A stretch of 64,000 nucleotides of DNA from the NCBI RefSeq assembly GCF_949628215.1, contig NC_134311.1, forward strand, positions 78,653,157 to 78,717,156, given 5' to 3'. The stretch's first letter is position 1; every line of letters starts with the position of its first letter. Below the pieces are notes generated by a model, which was given only the letters and a program-made list of their open reading frames with translations, searched no databases and was not told the DNA's origin. The position numbers and the translations under genes were made by a program. The DNA is from Phalacrocorax aristotelis (lineage: Eukaryota > Chordata > Aves > Suliformes > Phalacrocoracidae). Positions 1 through 12,000 of the stretch are shown here, piece by piece.

Positions 1-1560
1 TTCTGGGGTCTCCCCAGTCCATCTGCACAGAAGGATGGGAGGTGAGAAGGATGAGAAGCTTGCTCATTCTTAGTGCCATTTTCTCCAGAGCACTGTGGTG
101 ATGATCGCCCAGGATTAGGTAGGGATTAATTATGGACCAGTAAGCCCTTTTTGCTGTTTCTGGGCTCACCTCTGGAGTTGTTGATGTCTCTTAGTTTCTG
201 CCTAAAACACATTTGTTATCCTTCTTCCTTCTGGAAATGAAAACAGGTGTCTTGTTTATTTTCATTAAATTTGGAAGTGATAAACATGGCTTGATGCCTT
301 GTGATGTCAACCTGGAGTAGCTCTGAAAAGTCACCCTTTCTTATGGGTCCTGCACAGCTTTGCATATCTTTTCATAAGCATTTCTTGATACTTTTATTGG
401 CTATTATTTCAGAGAATATTTTGGTTGGCTCAGTGCTTATTATTCTATTCTGGTTAATGTCACTTAACCATACATTTGATCACTAACAAAACAATTCAGC
501 AAACAGCTGAAACACTTAAGATAACAAAAATATTATGTCTTTGTTTTCCTCTTTAGCCAACAGGCAGGGTCACAGTGACCATCCTGGATAAATAGAGCAA
601 CTTCTGTGTGTCAGGGGACTTATTTACAGAACATGGCTATGGAGCTCATGGAACTGTGATCCTGGAGTGCTCTGAAGCAGGAGGAGTGATAGAAAATGTC
701 TTAATTTAGAGGACTTCTAGGTATTTGCAGCAACTCTGGCTGCAGTTGTCCTTTGCCTGCAAGGGCAGTTTAAAGCACCTGCATGGGTGCCTCTAAAGCC
801 CTGAGAACTTTTCCTGTTTATGCGGAGGATGGCAATATGGGTAAATAACAGGCAAGGGGTCGGTCAGCCAGATGGTGAAGAAAGGAACAGAAAGAAACAT
901 TCATTCTTCTTTTAAGATTCCTTTGTGCATCACAAGCAAGTAAATAATGAAGAGTAATCCCAATCTTTTGTGCTTTACCTTTTTTTTTTAGGCAGAACAA
1001 CTTTATCAGTGTTGATGTTGGCAGCATCGTGGTTTTTGGCTCACTGACATGTTTATCCAGCCTGTCCATCCTTCACATGATCCTTTGTGGCTGTGTTATT
1101 TATAATCTGTATTGCAGGAGCAGTCCCAGATCGGCATCTTGTTCTGCCATAAACACGGGCCTTGCATCCAAGACCTTCAGTCTGTAGTTTATACCTACAA
1201 AGCATCCCTTACAAAGTAGCAATTAATTAGTCCTGACAGTGCCCTAGACAATTTGTAGTGTGTTCTTAATAGCAAAGGGAGAGGTTATTGCTGATGAGAC
1301 ATGCTGCAGATGAGTATCAGAGCCAGGGAAGATAACTACAACTCTGACTCTTATTGTCAAGCCTCATTGTCACAAGCCAGCTTATCACTAACATACTGAA
1401 CAGGAATACACTGGATAATTAATCCTTTCTTCTTCTGCCCCCCAAAATTAGTTACAGGTGGGGTTGAAAAATGTCAGTCCTGCAGCGAGGAGCTTGCTGT
1501 CAAAGCCGTGTCTCCACAACGAGACGTGCCGAGACGATTCCTCTCCTCCCTTCCTTGCAG

Positions 1561-1723
1561 GGAGTTAGATTCTGCCATGCTGCGGCGGCTGGAGAAGAGG
1601 ATTTTGGTTGACCTCCCAAGTAAAGAGGCACGGCAGGTGATGATCCAGCACTGGCTGCCCTCTCTGAGCAACAGCGGAGGAGTAGAGCTGAGAACGGATC
1701 TGGACTACAGCTTGCTGGGCCAG
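1561..1723 (+). CDS. KATNAL2: KATNAL2 exon: AAA second region of homology
   Basis: The acceptor is a pyrimidine tract ending TTGCAG at 1560 and the donor is CAG/GTGAGAC at 1723. One base completes a codon, then 54 codons from ELDSAM to LLGQ follow, ending in phase 0. The LRRLEKRI stretch is the AAA-family second region of homology. Confidence 0.95.
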
Positions 1724-3300
1724 GTGAGACAGCGCTGCAGCAGGGACAGCGCCCGCTCAGTGCTTGAGGTCTTTCCGGGTGGGAACCGCAAGCACTGGTG
1801 ACATCCATCACCCGCAGAGGTGGCGTTATGATGTGGTGGAAGAGCTCCGCAGCAGGGGCTTGGGACAGCACCTCTGTCTACAGCAACTGCGACATCCAGA
1901 GCTGGGGGAAGGACCTCAGCTCAGTTTGAGGCTCCAGACAAAGGGAGACCAGCGAGACATGGGGGCTGAGCGTTTCACAGGCACGTGCCCAGCTGTGGAA
2001 ATCACTCTTTGCTCTGCTTGCAAAGGGTATATTCTGATCCTCTCTGTTGGGCCAGCTTTTCAGCCTTAAATACAGGGAGACTTGCAGCAACAGTATATTT
2101 TATCATTCGTCTCACCAGGCTGGGAGCACTTGCAATTCATCGGGGTAATGAACAGTTAATTGTGTAGGGAAGGTTTGTCACAGCTCCACTGCTGCAGGAG
2201 AAAAGAGCATGTTGACAGTGAAGAGATTCACTAGATACCCAGGCTTTCTTCACTTAGCCCTTTGTCACATCCTAAATTCTTTGAAAATACCTTACAGCTT
2301 ACCCAGTTGGCCCTTTTTACATCTGTTCACAGAGGCAATACTGCTCAGTTTCTGTTTCATAAATGTCAATGGGGAAATATAGTTATTTTATTAACAGGAA
2401 AGCTAGGAACAGATACAGAAAGATGAGTCTTATTTGACCTACAGAAAATTGCCCCTTCGAAAGAAAATGCCCAGTATTTTCCTTGCTCCTACAAGATACC
2501 CTGGACATTCAAAGTAAGAACAAGCAGCATAATGTTGAAGGGAGGGGACACATAGAAATATACGTGTGTGTGTGTGTAGATATACACATATATTTCAGAC
2601 AGGAATGGACTTTACAAATATTTTACATATATATATAAACTCTACATCCTTGTAAATGCCATTCCTGTCCGCTTTGTAAGCCTGTAAGCTGTGATCTATC
2701 ATTCTGATCCCATCACAGGAAACAGACGGGTACTCCGGCTCAGACATAAAACTCGTGTGCAAGGAAGCAGCCATGAGACCAGTGAGGAAAATTTTCGATG
2801 CTCTTGAAAATCATCAGCCAGGTACCACAGCTCTGAGTAGGGAATGTGATCTGGGAAATGCTGATCTACTGCTGTAACTCCAGAAATTCTAATGTCAACC
2901 CCAGCAGGTGGAGCTCTGTTATCTGCTTAGAAGTTTTAAATAGTACCTTTCTAAAACAACTACCTAAGGTAAACATTTCTGAAAATCAGGCCTTTTTTTA
3001 AAGCTGTTGGTGTCTGTGCTCTGTGCACAAATACATTTTTTTCTTCATCTCACTATGTTTATTCTGTTGTTTTCATATATTCAGCATTGCATTAGGCAGG
3101 GAAATAAAATAACATCTTTCGGTAATAATAACAGCATTTAATCAATTATCTTATCTTTAGGTAAGAGTAACTTACCCGTGATCCGCTTGGACACGATCAC
3201 CACAGCAGATTTCCTGGATGTGATTGCCCACACCAAGCCATCAGCAAAGAACCTAAGCCAGAAGTACACAGCTTGGCAGAGAGAATTTGAGTCAGTTTGA
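1561..3300 (+). CDS. KATNAL2: KATNAL2, last three coding exons (partial gene)
   Basis: Katanin p60 subunit A-like 2 is an AAA+ ATPase of the microtubule-severing katanin family. Three exons, 1561-1723, 2719-2821 and 3161-3300, join in phase to give the C-terminal 134 residues, ending in WQREFESV and a stop. The first carries the second region of homology ([14 protein letters not shown], then VDLP), which in this family supplies arginine-finger residues. The second carries the sensor-2 region ([20 protein letters not shown]). The third is the C-terminal helix region of Vps4/katanin-type ATPases. Walker A and B exons lie before the window. HDHD2 faces it tail to tail, as in other vertebrates. 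Identification is by recalled family sequence and is strong. Confidence 0.95.
2719..2821 (+). CDS. KATNAL2: KATNAL2 exon: sensor-2 region
   Basis: The acceptor is CATCACAG and the donor is CCAG/GTACCAC. It has 34 codons ([11 protein letters not shown] to ENHQP) plus one base. [20 protein letters not shown] is the typical sensor-2 helix of katanin-like ATPases. Confidence 0.95.
3161..3300 (+). CDS. KATNAL2: KATNAL2 terminal coding exon
   Basis: The acceptor is ATCTTTAG at 3160. The first two exon bases complete the Gly codon of the previous exon; 45 codons follow, ending REFESV and TGA at 3298-3300. The exon starts with GTAAGAG, so the junction itself resembles a splice donor (see findings). 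Confidence 0.95.
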
Positions 3301-5911
3301 AAACGAAAACCCTGAAAGATTGAAAACTTCCAAGATTTTTGCTTTCCAGAATGGCATCACCTTGCTTTCAAAGAATTGAGTGGTGATGGGGAAGGAAGTG
3401 CTGTTGTTTCCAGGGGAGATCGTCACTTTCAAAATGTAAGGGGTGGGGGTGGGGGTGGGGGTGTGTGTGTGTTTTTTGGTTATTTTTATTAGCCATTTTC
3501 AATGACCACTCAAAAAACATACTTTATGGAAATAATGTAATTGCAGATACTATGTAATGAAGACTCCAGCCTTAATTTTATGTATAGAGACTTAAAAGAC
3601 TGCTTGCTTCTCAGTCCTTATTCATGACCATTATTTACAGGTTTGGGGTGGAAGATCTGAAGCAGAAAGCTTGTTAAAAAACAGATCAGTTTAATTCCCC
3701 CTTTCTGAGACTCACTAAAGCATCACAATCAGCATAGCTTTACCATCAGAGACCCGCACCCTTTTTATTGAAACATAAGTGACTGCTTTGAATGACATTC
3801 AGGAGCTTTGCTGTGCTTCATAGAACAAGACATTGTTTTTGGCTGACATCAACATCTTGATGTGCCACCTGTATTACTTGCCTGTTGGTTCTGGGTATTT
3901 CCAAGGTGGAAAAGGCAATGAATTAGAGGAGCTTGGAGACACTGTAGAAAATCAGCACATTTAGGCTTATCTAACTAGAAACTGGATTGGTGGTTACCCA
4001 CTGGTTCGCAGCCAGCCATAAAACGCTAAGAGTGAGACTTTGCAGCGCAGCAGTAAATACTAGCCAAGTTGGAGGCTTTTCTGCTTATAAACGCAGCCAG
4101 GTAACCAGTCAGGACTGCCACACCTCCCTTCACATTTTCATTAGGAATTCTAATCAGTCATGTTTTCAGGCTCTCGGGTCTCATGGCTGCCACCCTCTTG
4201 CCTGGCAAGAGAGTTACCCTCTCTGCCGTTCTCCCAGTGTTCTTGCATCAGCTTCTGTACAGCTGCTCTTGTAAGACATACCACAGGCTTGCATGCTTTC
4301 CAGCACGCTCCGGGACCTCTAAAGCACCGACAGTCTCTTTACTGTTCTAGCATCACTCACGTTGTCAGAAGTCTTTATGGGGAATGTCTTCACAGGTTTT
4401 TTGCTTATAGATCTCTCACCTCCTGAACCTGACTGACTGTGGGCCAAAGAGCTCCCTGACATACTCCAAGCAGGAACCAACACAGGTTCAGAATTGTTGG
4501 TGTGGAAAAGAGGTGTGTGGATTTATTCAAAAGCATAGGTTACAACTTCTGAGGGCGTGCAAACAGTATCTAAAGATGGCCTTTGTTCCCGGCGGGGGGC
4601 AGTTATTGCTTCCGGTATGTCCACGGCCGAGTCTCCTCCACCCACACATTCTGCGTCAGGCAGAGATGAAATCTCAACGCAAGTAACCACCCACCAAGTG
4701 AGACTGCAGACAGACAGGTCTTTCATGTGAGAAGAGCTTCCCATTCATTCATCATGATGATTTTTTTTCTTAACAAGAACAAGCATGGCTCGTTAACACG
4801 AAACTATATTTTCAATAAGGTTAATACTCCAGTAATGTATAATTACAATCTAATAATTTAACACTCCGGAGCACTGTAAAACAACTGTAAAGGACTTTGA
4901 TGACTACAGTTCGCAAATGGACCAGAAAAGCTATTTACCATCATTACAAAGTTGGTTCATATCAGTGGATTTAGCGCATAGGAAAAGCACTGCCTGCTAC
5001 AGAATTAAATTTCATTTTACAGCTCTACTAACCAACCGGGTAAGAACTGGAATCTGTCCCCATGGCTTGCGAAGGATTTTTCCCGTAACATTAAAAAGAA
5101 ACAAAAAAAGCCCCCAACAATAGTGAAATTTTGCAACTGTAGCATTAATAGGACCCTGTTGAAGTCTAATTTCAAAAATTCAGTCTCTAAGGCATTTCAT
5201 ACCAGATTTTTGTTTCCATACCATTCTTTTTAATAACAGCATCTAATTAAAACATCTGTAAAATGCTGACAGTTTTAATTTTATGGAAAATTTGAAAAAC
5301 AAAACCCAGGCTCTGTTCTAAAGAGAGGAAAGATTTCAACAGTAGTTATTATTAAACAATGGTGATATTTCAATTCAGAAGTCACTTCTAAACATGCCTA
5401 ATCTCTACCTTTGAATCAGAGCAGAGCACAGGCGTACTCACTGACATCACCACAGGCTGACTAAGGCTCTTTTAGTATTTGAGGTTTATTTACTTGAGTA
5501 TTTCCAGTGTGGGTTTTATTCAGTTTAGCTTATTCAGCACAAGAATGTGATACTTTTCCAGGCAGGGCTTTTCATCAGTTATTTCTCAAAAACTGACACT
5601 ACACAGAACTCTCTGCTGCACTCCCTATGTCATTCAGGAAAGCAGCTGTGTCGGTTGTAGCCTTTCTGCCTCACCTGCTGGGTATCCGCAGTCCCTCACT
5701 ACATCCTCATGGAACTACTACAGCAAAGGGGCTCTGCTGTGCCCGGGCAGGGCCCACACCTATCCTCTGCCCTTTCACAGCTCAACTGGAAGGAGCTCAC
5801 GGCTGGGTTTCTGATGCAATGCATGCATTGATCCTGTGACCTTAATTTTTCAAGCAAGAGTAAAGGAAATGATGTGAAACAGATGTCTCTTCAAACTAAC
5901 TATTCCCTTTC
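3301..5911. other. KATNAL2-HDHD2 convergent 3' region
   Basis: This holds the 3' UTRs of two genes pointing at each other. A G-rich (GGGGGT)n then (GT)n tract lies at about 3440-3471. For HDHD2 (minus strand), AATAAA signals occur at 5485-5490, about 420 bases past its stop, and at 4522-4527. No clear AATAAA was found for KATNAL2 on the plus strand. No further exon was recognised. Confidence 0.5.
5485..5490 (-). terminator. HDHD2: Candidate polyadenylation signal of HDHD2
   Basis: AATAAA on the minus strand, about 420 bases downstream of the HDHD2 stop codon. A second AATAAA lies further on at 4522-4527. Which one is used cannot be told from sequence. Confidence 0.4.
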
Positions 5912-6015
5912 TTATACCAGATGCTCCAGGATATGTTTCACTGCCTCTGGGAAATTCTCACAGGTTAAGTAAGGCGCCGGATTAATTTTGTTTTCATCTG
6001 CTGGTCGATATTTAC
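5912..6015 (-). CDS. HDHD2: HDHD2 terminal coding exon
   Basis: The acceptor is CTGTTACAG. The first two bases complete a Gly codon, then [18 protein letters not shown] and [11 protein letters not shown] are encoded and TAA closes at 5914-5912. The match to the known HDHD2 C-terminus is clear. Confidence 0.95.
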
Positions 6016-9000
6016 CTGTAACAGATGGACAAAATGAGGCATTTACCAAGGTCCTTTGAGTATCCTTTTTTCCCCCTGAAAATTACAGCCTCTCTGGATC
6101 AGTAACAACTAGACACAGTAGGAGGAATGCCCATCTGGGGTCCTCCTGCAACAAACATCCCACAAGTCTCCCCTAAACAAATACTGAGCCTTGCTGAAGA
6201 TTCCTCCAGGGGCGGCTCTGGCTCAAAAATCAGCATTACTTATGCACTGGTTTCACTCCACTCTACTGGCACTGTTCTTTCTCTGGCTATTCAGATATTC
6301 GTGTTGCGGGTTCCTGAAATGTTATCACCTTCCCTTCTGGGTTTTATGAAGAAGAGTAGGATTACTTGCTTTCATTTTCAGCACCATGGACTGTGTGGCA
6401 TGAGCAGCTGCCGCCTCAGAAAGACCTTGCCCAGTCCACAGTACCATCAATAACACTGGTAATACCTGTCAGTCCCTTAAGGTTCTGCTTCTGTCTGGAG
6501 CAAAATTACTTTTATAATTACCAGTGTAATTACTAGGGAACATCACCAGAGTTCCTGAATGATGAGAGGCTGCATTACTCTGACCAATTTTGGCAATCTA
6601 GAGATGTCACAGTAACAGTTCTCTCTGTTTTTTGACTAGTGCTTGGGATTTTAGTCATTGGAAAAATTTCACACCTGCAAGACCAGCCACCCCCATTTAT
6701 TACTTTATATCATCCTGTGATTGGTTTGGGGTCTGTGCTCTAGCCCTGTTGTTGAAATGTTAAATATAATGGCCTGACTAAAACGCAATTTACTGCTTGA
6801 CAAGCTGCCGTGCTGCAGCTGAGGAAACCCATCTGCTGCATTCACCCCAAAGTGACCGATCCATCGAGCACTTACCGGTCCGTACCAAAATCCCACGCAT
6901 GCCCGCGTTCTGGGCACCACCAACATCATCCCTGCAGTCCTGGGACGGAACAGGAGATCAGCTGGTTAGTGGTCACAGACACTATTTGTTAAGTTTTTCA
7001 TGATGTTCTCTGCTTTGCAGATCACTAGTAAGATGCTTAAAAGCGGCTACACAGAGTCAAATCTTTTAGATTTAGGATCTGTTCTATTATAGATTCAGAA
7101 ACTGTTAGACAAACTGTCACAGGAATGCTTTACTACGTGCTTTTTGCCTGATTAAATACTGACTGAAGTAAGAGTACTAATCCCATGGACTAGACGTTAA
7201 ATCCTGCAAGTTTCAATGGTTCAAATTTCACCACTTGTTTAATGCCAGTGCTTTTAGAAAGATCAGTTCATGGCAACTGGGAGGCACGACACACCAGGTT
7301 AACAGGCAGGTGAGAAGGTATTTGGTCCCCACGTACATCACCAATCATGACGGCCTCCTCTGGGGCACAGCCAGTCCCCCGCAAAGCCTCAAGGAAGAAG
7401 GTTTTCTCCGGCTTCCCCACCACGGTTGCTTTGGTGTCCGTCGCGTATTCCAGCCCAGCTACGAAAGGTCCAGGTCCCAGAGCCAAGCCATCTTTTTTCT
7501 TGAAATATCTGGCTTTATGTATAGCTATAAGAGGAGCCCCATCCAAAATCAACCTAAGAATGAATGAAGAAGGAAATACAAAAATTTTATTTAAAAAAAA
7601 ACCAATTTTTACCACTGAAGGCCTGAACTGGCTTTCACAAAGACCCAAATGATAGTGCAAGCTGGCATTCATTTGGAGAGCTAAATAAAGTTCTTTTCTT
7701 TCTTTTCCCCAGAATTTGCTAATAAAACAAATCCCCCAAATAATGAATTTATTATCTTGAGGATTTTAACAGGTAACTTTTAAAAGCCTGTCTACATTTC
7801 TCATGCAATTGGGCCCATTACTCTAAGCAGCCTCACTTTTTGGTGGGAAAGGAGGATTTTTCTTTCCATTAACCCCACCTGATTTACAAAAAAAAAAAAA
7901 AAGGCCTTTAAGAAAACAATCAACGTCTTGCTTTGCCCCTTCACTGCCTTTCTGGAGCTCTGCTCAAAGAGGCTGGCTTAGGCGAGTTGTACGCTCCGTG
8001 GAGGACGTCTGCTCACCTGCAGAGCAGCCTGGGTACTCCGAGCAGTACATAAATGGCAATATTTCATTTCACTTAATTATCGCAAAACCCTTCTACTGAA
8101 TCAATGCATTCCAAAGCAAGCTCAACAGGAAGAGAGCTGGCATGTGTATCTGTGAGCAGCCAGGTATGTTCACAATGGGAGGATGCCTCTAGGATACAGA
8201 AAAATTTAATTTGACAGAGCACCACAACCACTTACATTCAGCAGTTTGCAGGAAAGATCTCACCTGAGAGAATTCTTTCAAATGTGGCATCAAAATCCAA
8301 CATATACAAAAAGAGAAATTTAGTCTCAGTCATTTCAAATGGTGCCTAGAGAATGGCCTTACTCTTTCTCATTTTGGGACTTGTATTGGGTTAAATTTAC
8401 CTAATAAAATGTTGGATATCAACCAAGTAGTTGCGTATCAGGTAATGAGTCAGCCTGGGCTCTTCACAGTCAGTGGAGAGGAAAAAGCACTTCTCGGGCA
8501 CAGTTCAACTGTCCTATTTTAGCCCCACTAAGGGAAAAATGAAAGATGCCTTACAAGCACCTCCCCTCTCCCTCAGGAGCCCAGGTCACCAGCTCAGATA
8601 CAGGCATCGGCACTGTAGGTATCTGTATTTCATCAGATTCACCTTAAAGTTTTGCTACAAGCAATGCAAATCGAAATTACCTGAGCGGTAAAGGACAAGG
8701 AATAAAGTAAGGGACATGGCATAGGGCTCAAGAAGAAGGGAACGTGGCCAGTAGTTAATATTTCCATTAGACCAAACAAAACTGACACCAGCAAAAAGTT
8801 TACCCTTAAGAGACGACTGGGGGAATAACCCAGAACAAGTCAGTGAAGAGTTAAGGATGAGGCAGAGCCCATCCTAGGGCCTCTGCCCAGCCTGAAACAC
8901 AGCACCAGAAAAACACCAGGCAAATCCAGGAGATTCACAGAGGAATTTCTTCAGTCCCCTGCAGTGGGCATGGCATGGCCTCGCTTCCCAAGAGGGACAT

Positions 9001-12000
9001 GTATTCAAGGGGGTAGCATCGAGTCCATGTTATGTGAGCATCCTGGCCTCACCACCCAGACATCCCGGGACACAGGATGCTCACACGATATTCATGACAG
9101 AAATATCAATAAATAAAACTAGGCAAGCACTGGAATACATGATGGGTTTATGTTCAGGCAGTTGTGAAATTAGAGTGCACTCCTAAGCGCGCTGTAAAAC
9201 TCCACGATCAATGCCATTGGCAACACGCACTAATGAGGCTGCCTGAGAACCAGTTTGGGTCAACACATGTCCTTATGACATAGAACTGGCATGCAGATAA
9301 CAGCACTGCCTTCCGACTCCAAGGAGCTTCCCTAGGATACTGGTGAGCAGTAATTGATACTCCCTCTTTGGATTTAGTGGTTATAAAGGCAGATTAAGGT
9401 GCTTGAGATCACATTTTTTTCAAATCCCAAGGTGAAAAATTGTGTGGTGGCAATCATCCTGTGAGCAAAGAGTGGGAAGGACTCATTGCATGTATCGTAG
9501 CACAGCAGAGAGTTATCTGGGGTGTTACAAAATGTCCTCTTCAGCTCTGAGATGGCACTAGAGCTGGTTATTGGCTGCCCATGGGGTTAGCACTCACACA
9601 GCTGGGACGGGCTGTGCAGGTGGGTGTTCCTTCCACCTGCACAGGTTAGGCCAGGCTTATCAGCTTGGCCTAAACCACTGCAAAGGGACAGTGGGTTCAG
9701 AGAGCTCCCAGTGAAATGAAACGGAGATGCAGCAGGCTCTGGTTGGGCACAGGGGAGGTGGGACACTCAGAGGACTTTCTCTGTGTATTTCACAACAGAC
9801 AAAAGGCACATCACCAGGGGTAAACTCAGCAACAGGCCCATATTAAAGTCTTCGAAGCTAAAGGTGTTTTTTCAAGTTAAAATCAAGAGTGCTGTGCTGA
9901 TCTAGAACTGGAGAGAAGGTTGCACAGCTATGCATCTCTGCACAAACTACTGCACCTTGACTCCTGTATGATCACAGATAAGATCTATCTGATTTACCCC
10001 TTCGCCAACACACAGAAAGAAGAAATTTAGAAATAAGACAGGCTGGATCAGATCCATAATTCATCCAGCCCAGCATATGATCTGGGTGAGGGGATCGAGT
10101 GCACCCTCAGTGAGTTTGTAGAAGACACCAAGTTGGGCGGGGGGGTTGATCTGCTCGAGGGCAGGAAGGCTCTGCAGGGGAACCGGGACAGGCTGGATCG
10201 ATGGTCTGAGGCCAATTGTGTGAGGTTCAACAAGGCCAAGTGCCGGGTCCTGCCCTTGGGTCACACCAACCCCAGGCAATGGGGCAGAGGGGCTGGGAAG
10301 TGCCCAGCGGAGAAGGCCCTGGGGGTGCTGGCTGACAGCCGGCTGGGCATGAGCCAGCAGTGCCCGGGTGGCCAAGGAGGCCACCAGCCCCCGGGCTTGT
10401 GTCAGCCCTGGCATGGCCAGCAGGAACCGGGCAGGGATGGGGCCCCTGTGCTCGGCCCTGGGGAGGCCCCACCTCGAATGCTGGGCTCAGGTTTGGGCTA
10501 GTGGACTGCCTGAAGTTCAGGGTTAAGGTCCCAAATCCACCAAGGCTAGTGGCTCTCTCTCTGACATGGAGGAAGACACTGTAATCACACTAAGTAACGC
10601 CCTCTTCTTCCGATAGGAGAAGGACTTCCTTGCCTGTCTAGAGGTCCAGAGCCCAGTACAATAGAGCCACCATTCAAAAAGCCACAAGGAAGGACTGACT
10701 TACTGAAATGCTCTGTTCATCATCTGATAGTGGAAGTGCTCCGGAGCCAGTCCAACCACCACAGCATTGGGGTCATTGGTAGCTATCCCTGGAAAATCAA
10801 AACATGACTCTGAGCGAACAGAATTTGATTCATACTTAACAGTACACAGTCAACAAGTGCAATTAATCACCTTGCAGCAAAAATGAGCATTTTCTGACAC
10901 AGACACTTCACACAGGCTAGCTTGATGTCTTTTAGAAATGAGGAAAGCATCTGTGGAAAAGGTGTTGATCTATCCAGGCTCTGCCATCCTTCACAATGGA
11001 CACAACTCTGCAGCAGGACAGTCTAAACAGCAAGTGTTGAACAGTGATTCTCTCACTGCCTTCACTGAAATGCAGCGGACTGCATGAACCACTTTTTTAA
11101 CTGAATGGCTTTTTGTTATCTAAGTATCTCTTTCTACATATATTCATATGCTTTGTAAAACAGTAAAGCAGGAAGGCTAGTGAATTCCATCCAGTTCTTC
11201 TATTCCCTCTAGTCACAGAAAACCTCACTTAAGGGAAAAAGCCTGACTGTTTTTCTGCATATCAGTCTGGTTATGATGGCAAAGACGGCACTGCAGCATG
11301 ACCTAGAAGTTGTTACACTAGATTAGTTTTGACTCTTCTGGAAGGTCTGGTTTTTTAATGGGGATTAGTCCCCTCGAGAACAGCTTGCACCTCCTTTGCC
11401 CTGCGCTGCTCTGGAGGAGCATGGCTGTTTTTACGTGGCAGTGCCACCTCTGAACAGAACCGGCAATTGAAGAGTGGCATCTACAGGAGAAACAGGAGTA
11501 CCAGAGAGTTTTATTTAGGACAAGTTAAATATCAGCTGCATCCTGCACTTGCTGGGGGTTTTATTCCGCCTTCACACAGCATATTCCCTACACCTTTCCT
11601 GGGATAACTAGAGCTCCTGGGTCTCCAGCGAGTGGCATTGCAGCTTGCTGGCTGATGTCTCCTGCCAAGTGTCCTTCAGTTAGCTCAGATGGCAAAATGT
11701 ACGCTTGGAGATGCCACGTGGATTTGTGGCACCATCCAAAAGCATCTGGGTCCCTTAACCAGGAACAGATTACATTCATCCATCTGTGACAAACTTTATA
11801 GAGAGATTAGCCAAGAATAGTTCAATAGCAGCCACTAACAGGAATTTAAAACATTCTCCATTGTACTTTAATGTTTCAAGAGCATCACTGAGAGAATATG
11901 AGCAAAACCACTTGTAGCAAAAAGAAACAATCCATTCCAGATCCAAGCAACATAGAAAATGCCACCAAGGTACTCTGCTGATACCTCTAGCTTTGCCATC

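Noticed and set aside
1-1560. Search for the preceding KATNAL2 exon and a small exon near 17-41
   Set aside because: Short acceptor/donor pair at the window start does not encode recognisable KATNAL2 sequence; the expected Walker B region exon is not present here.
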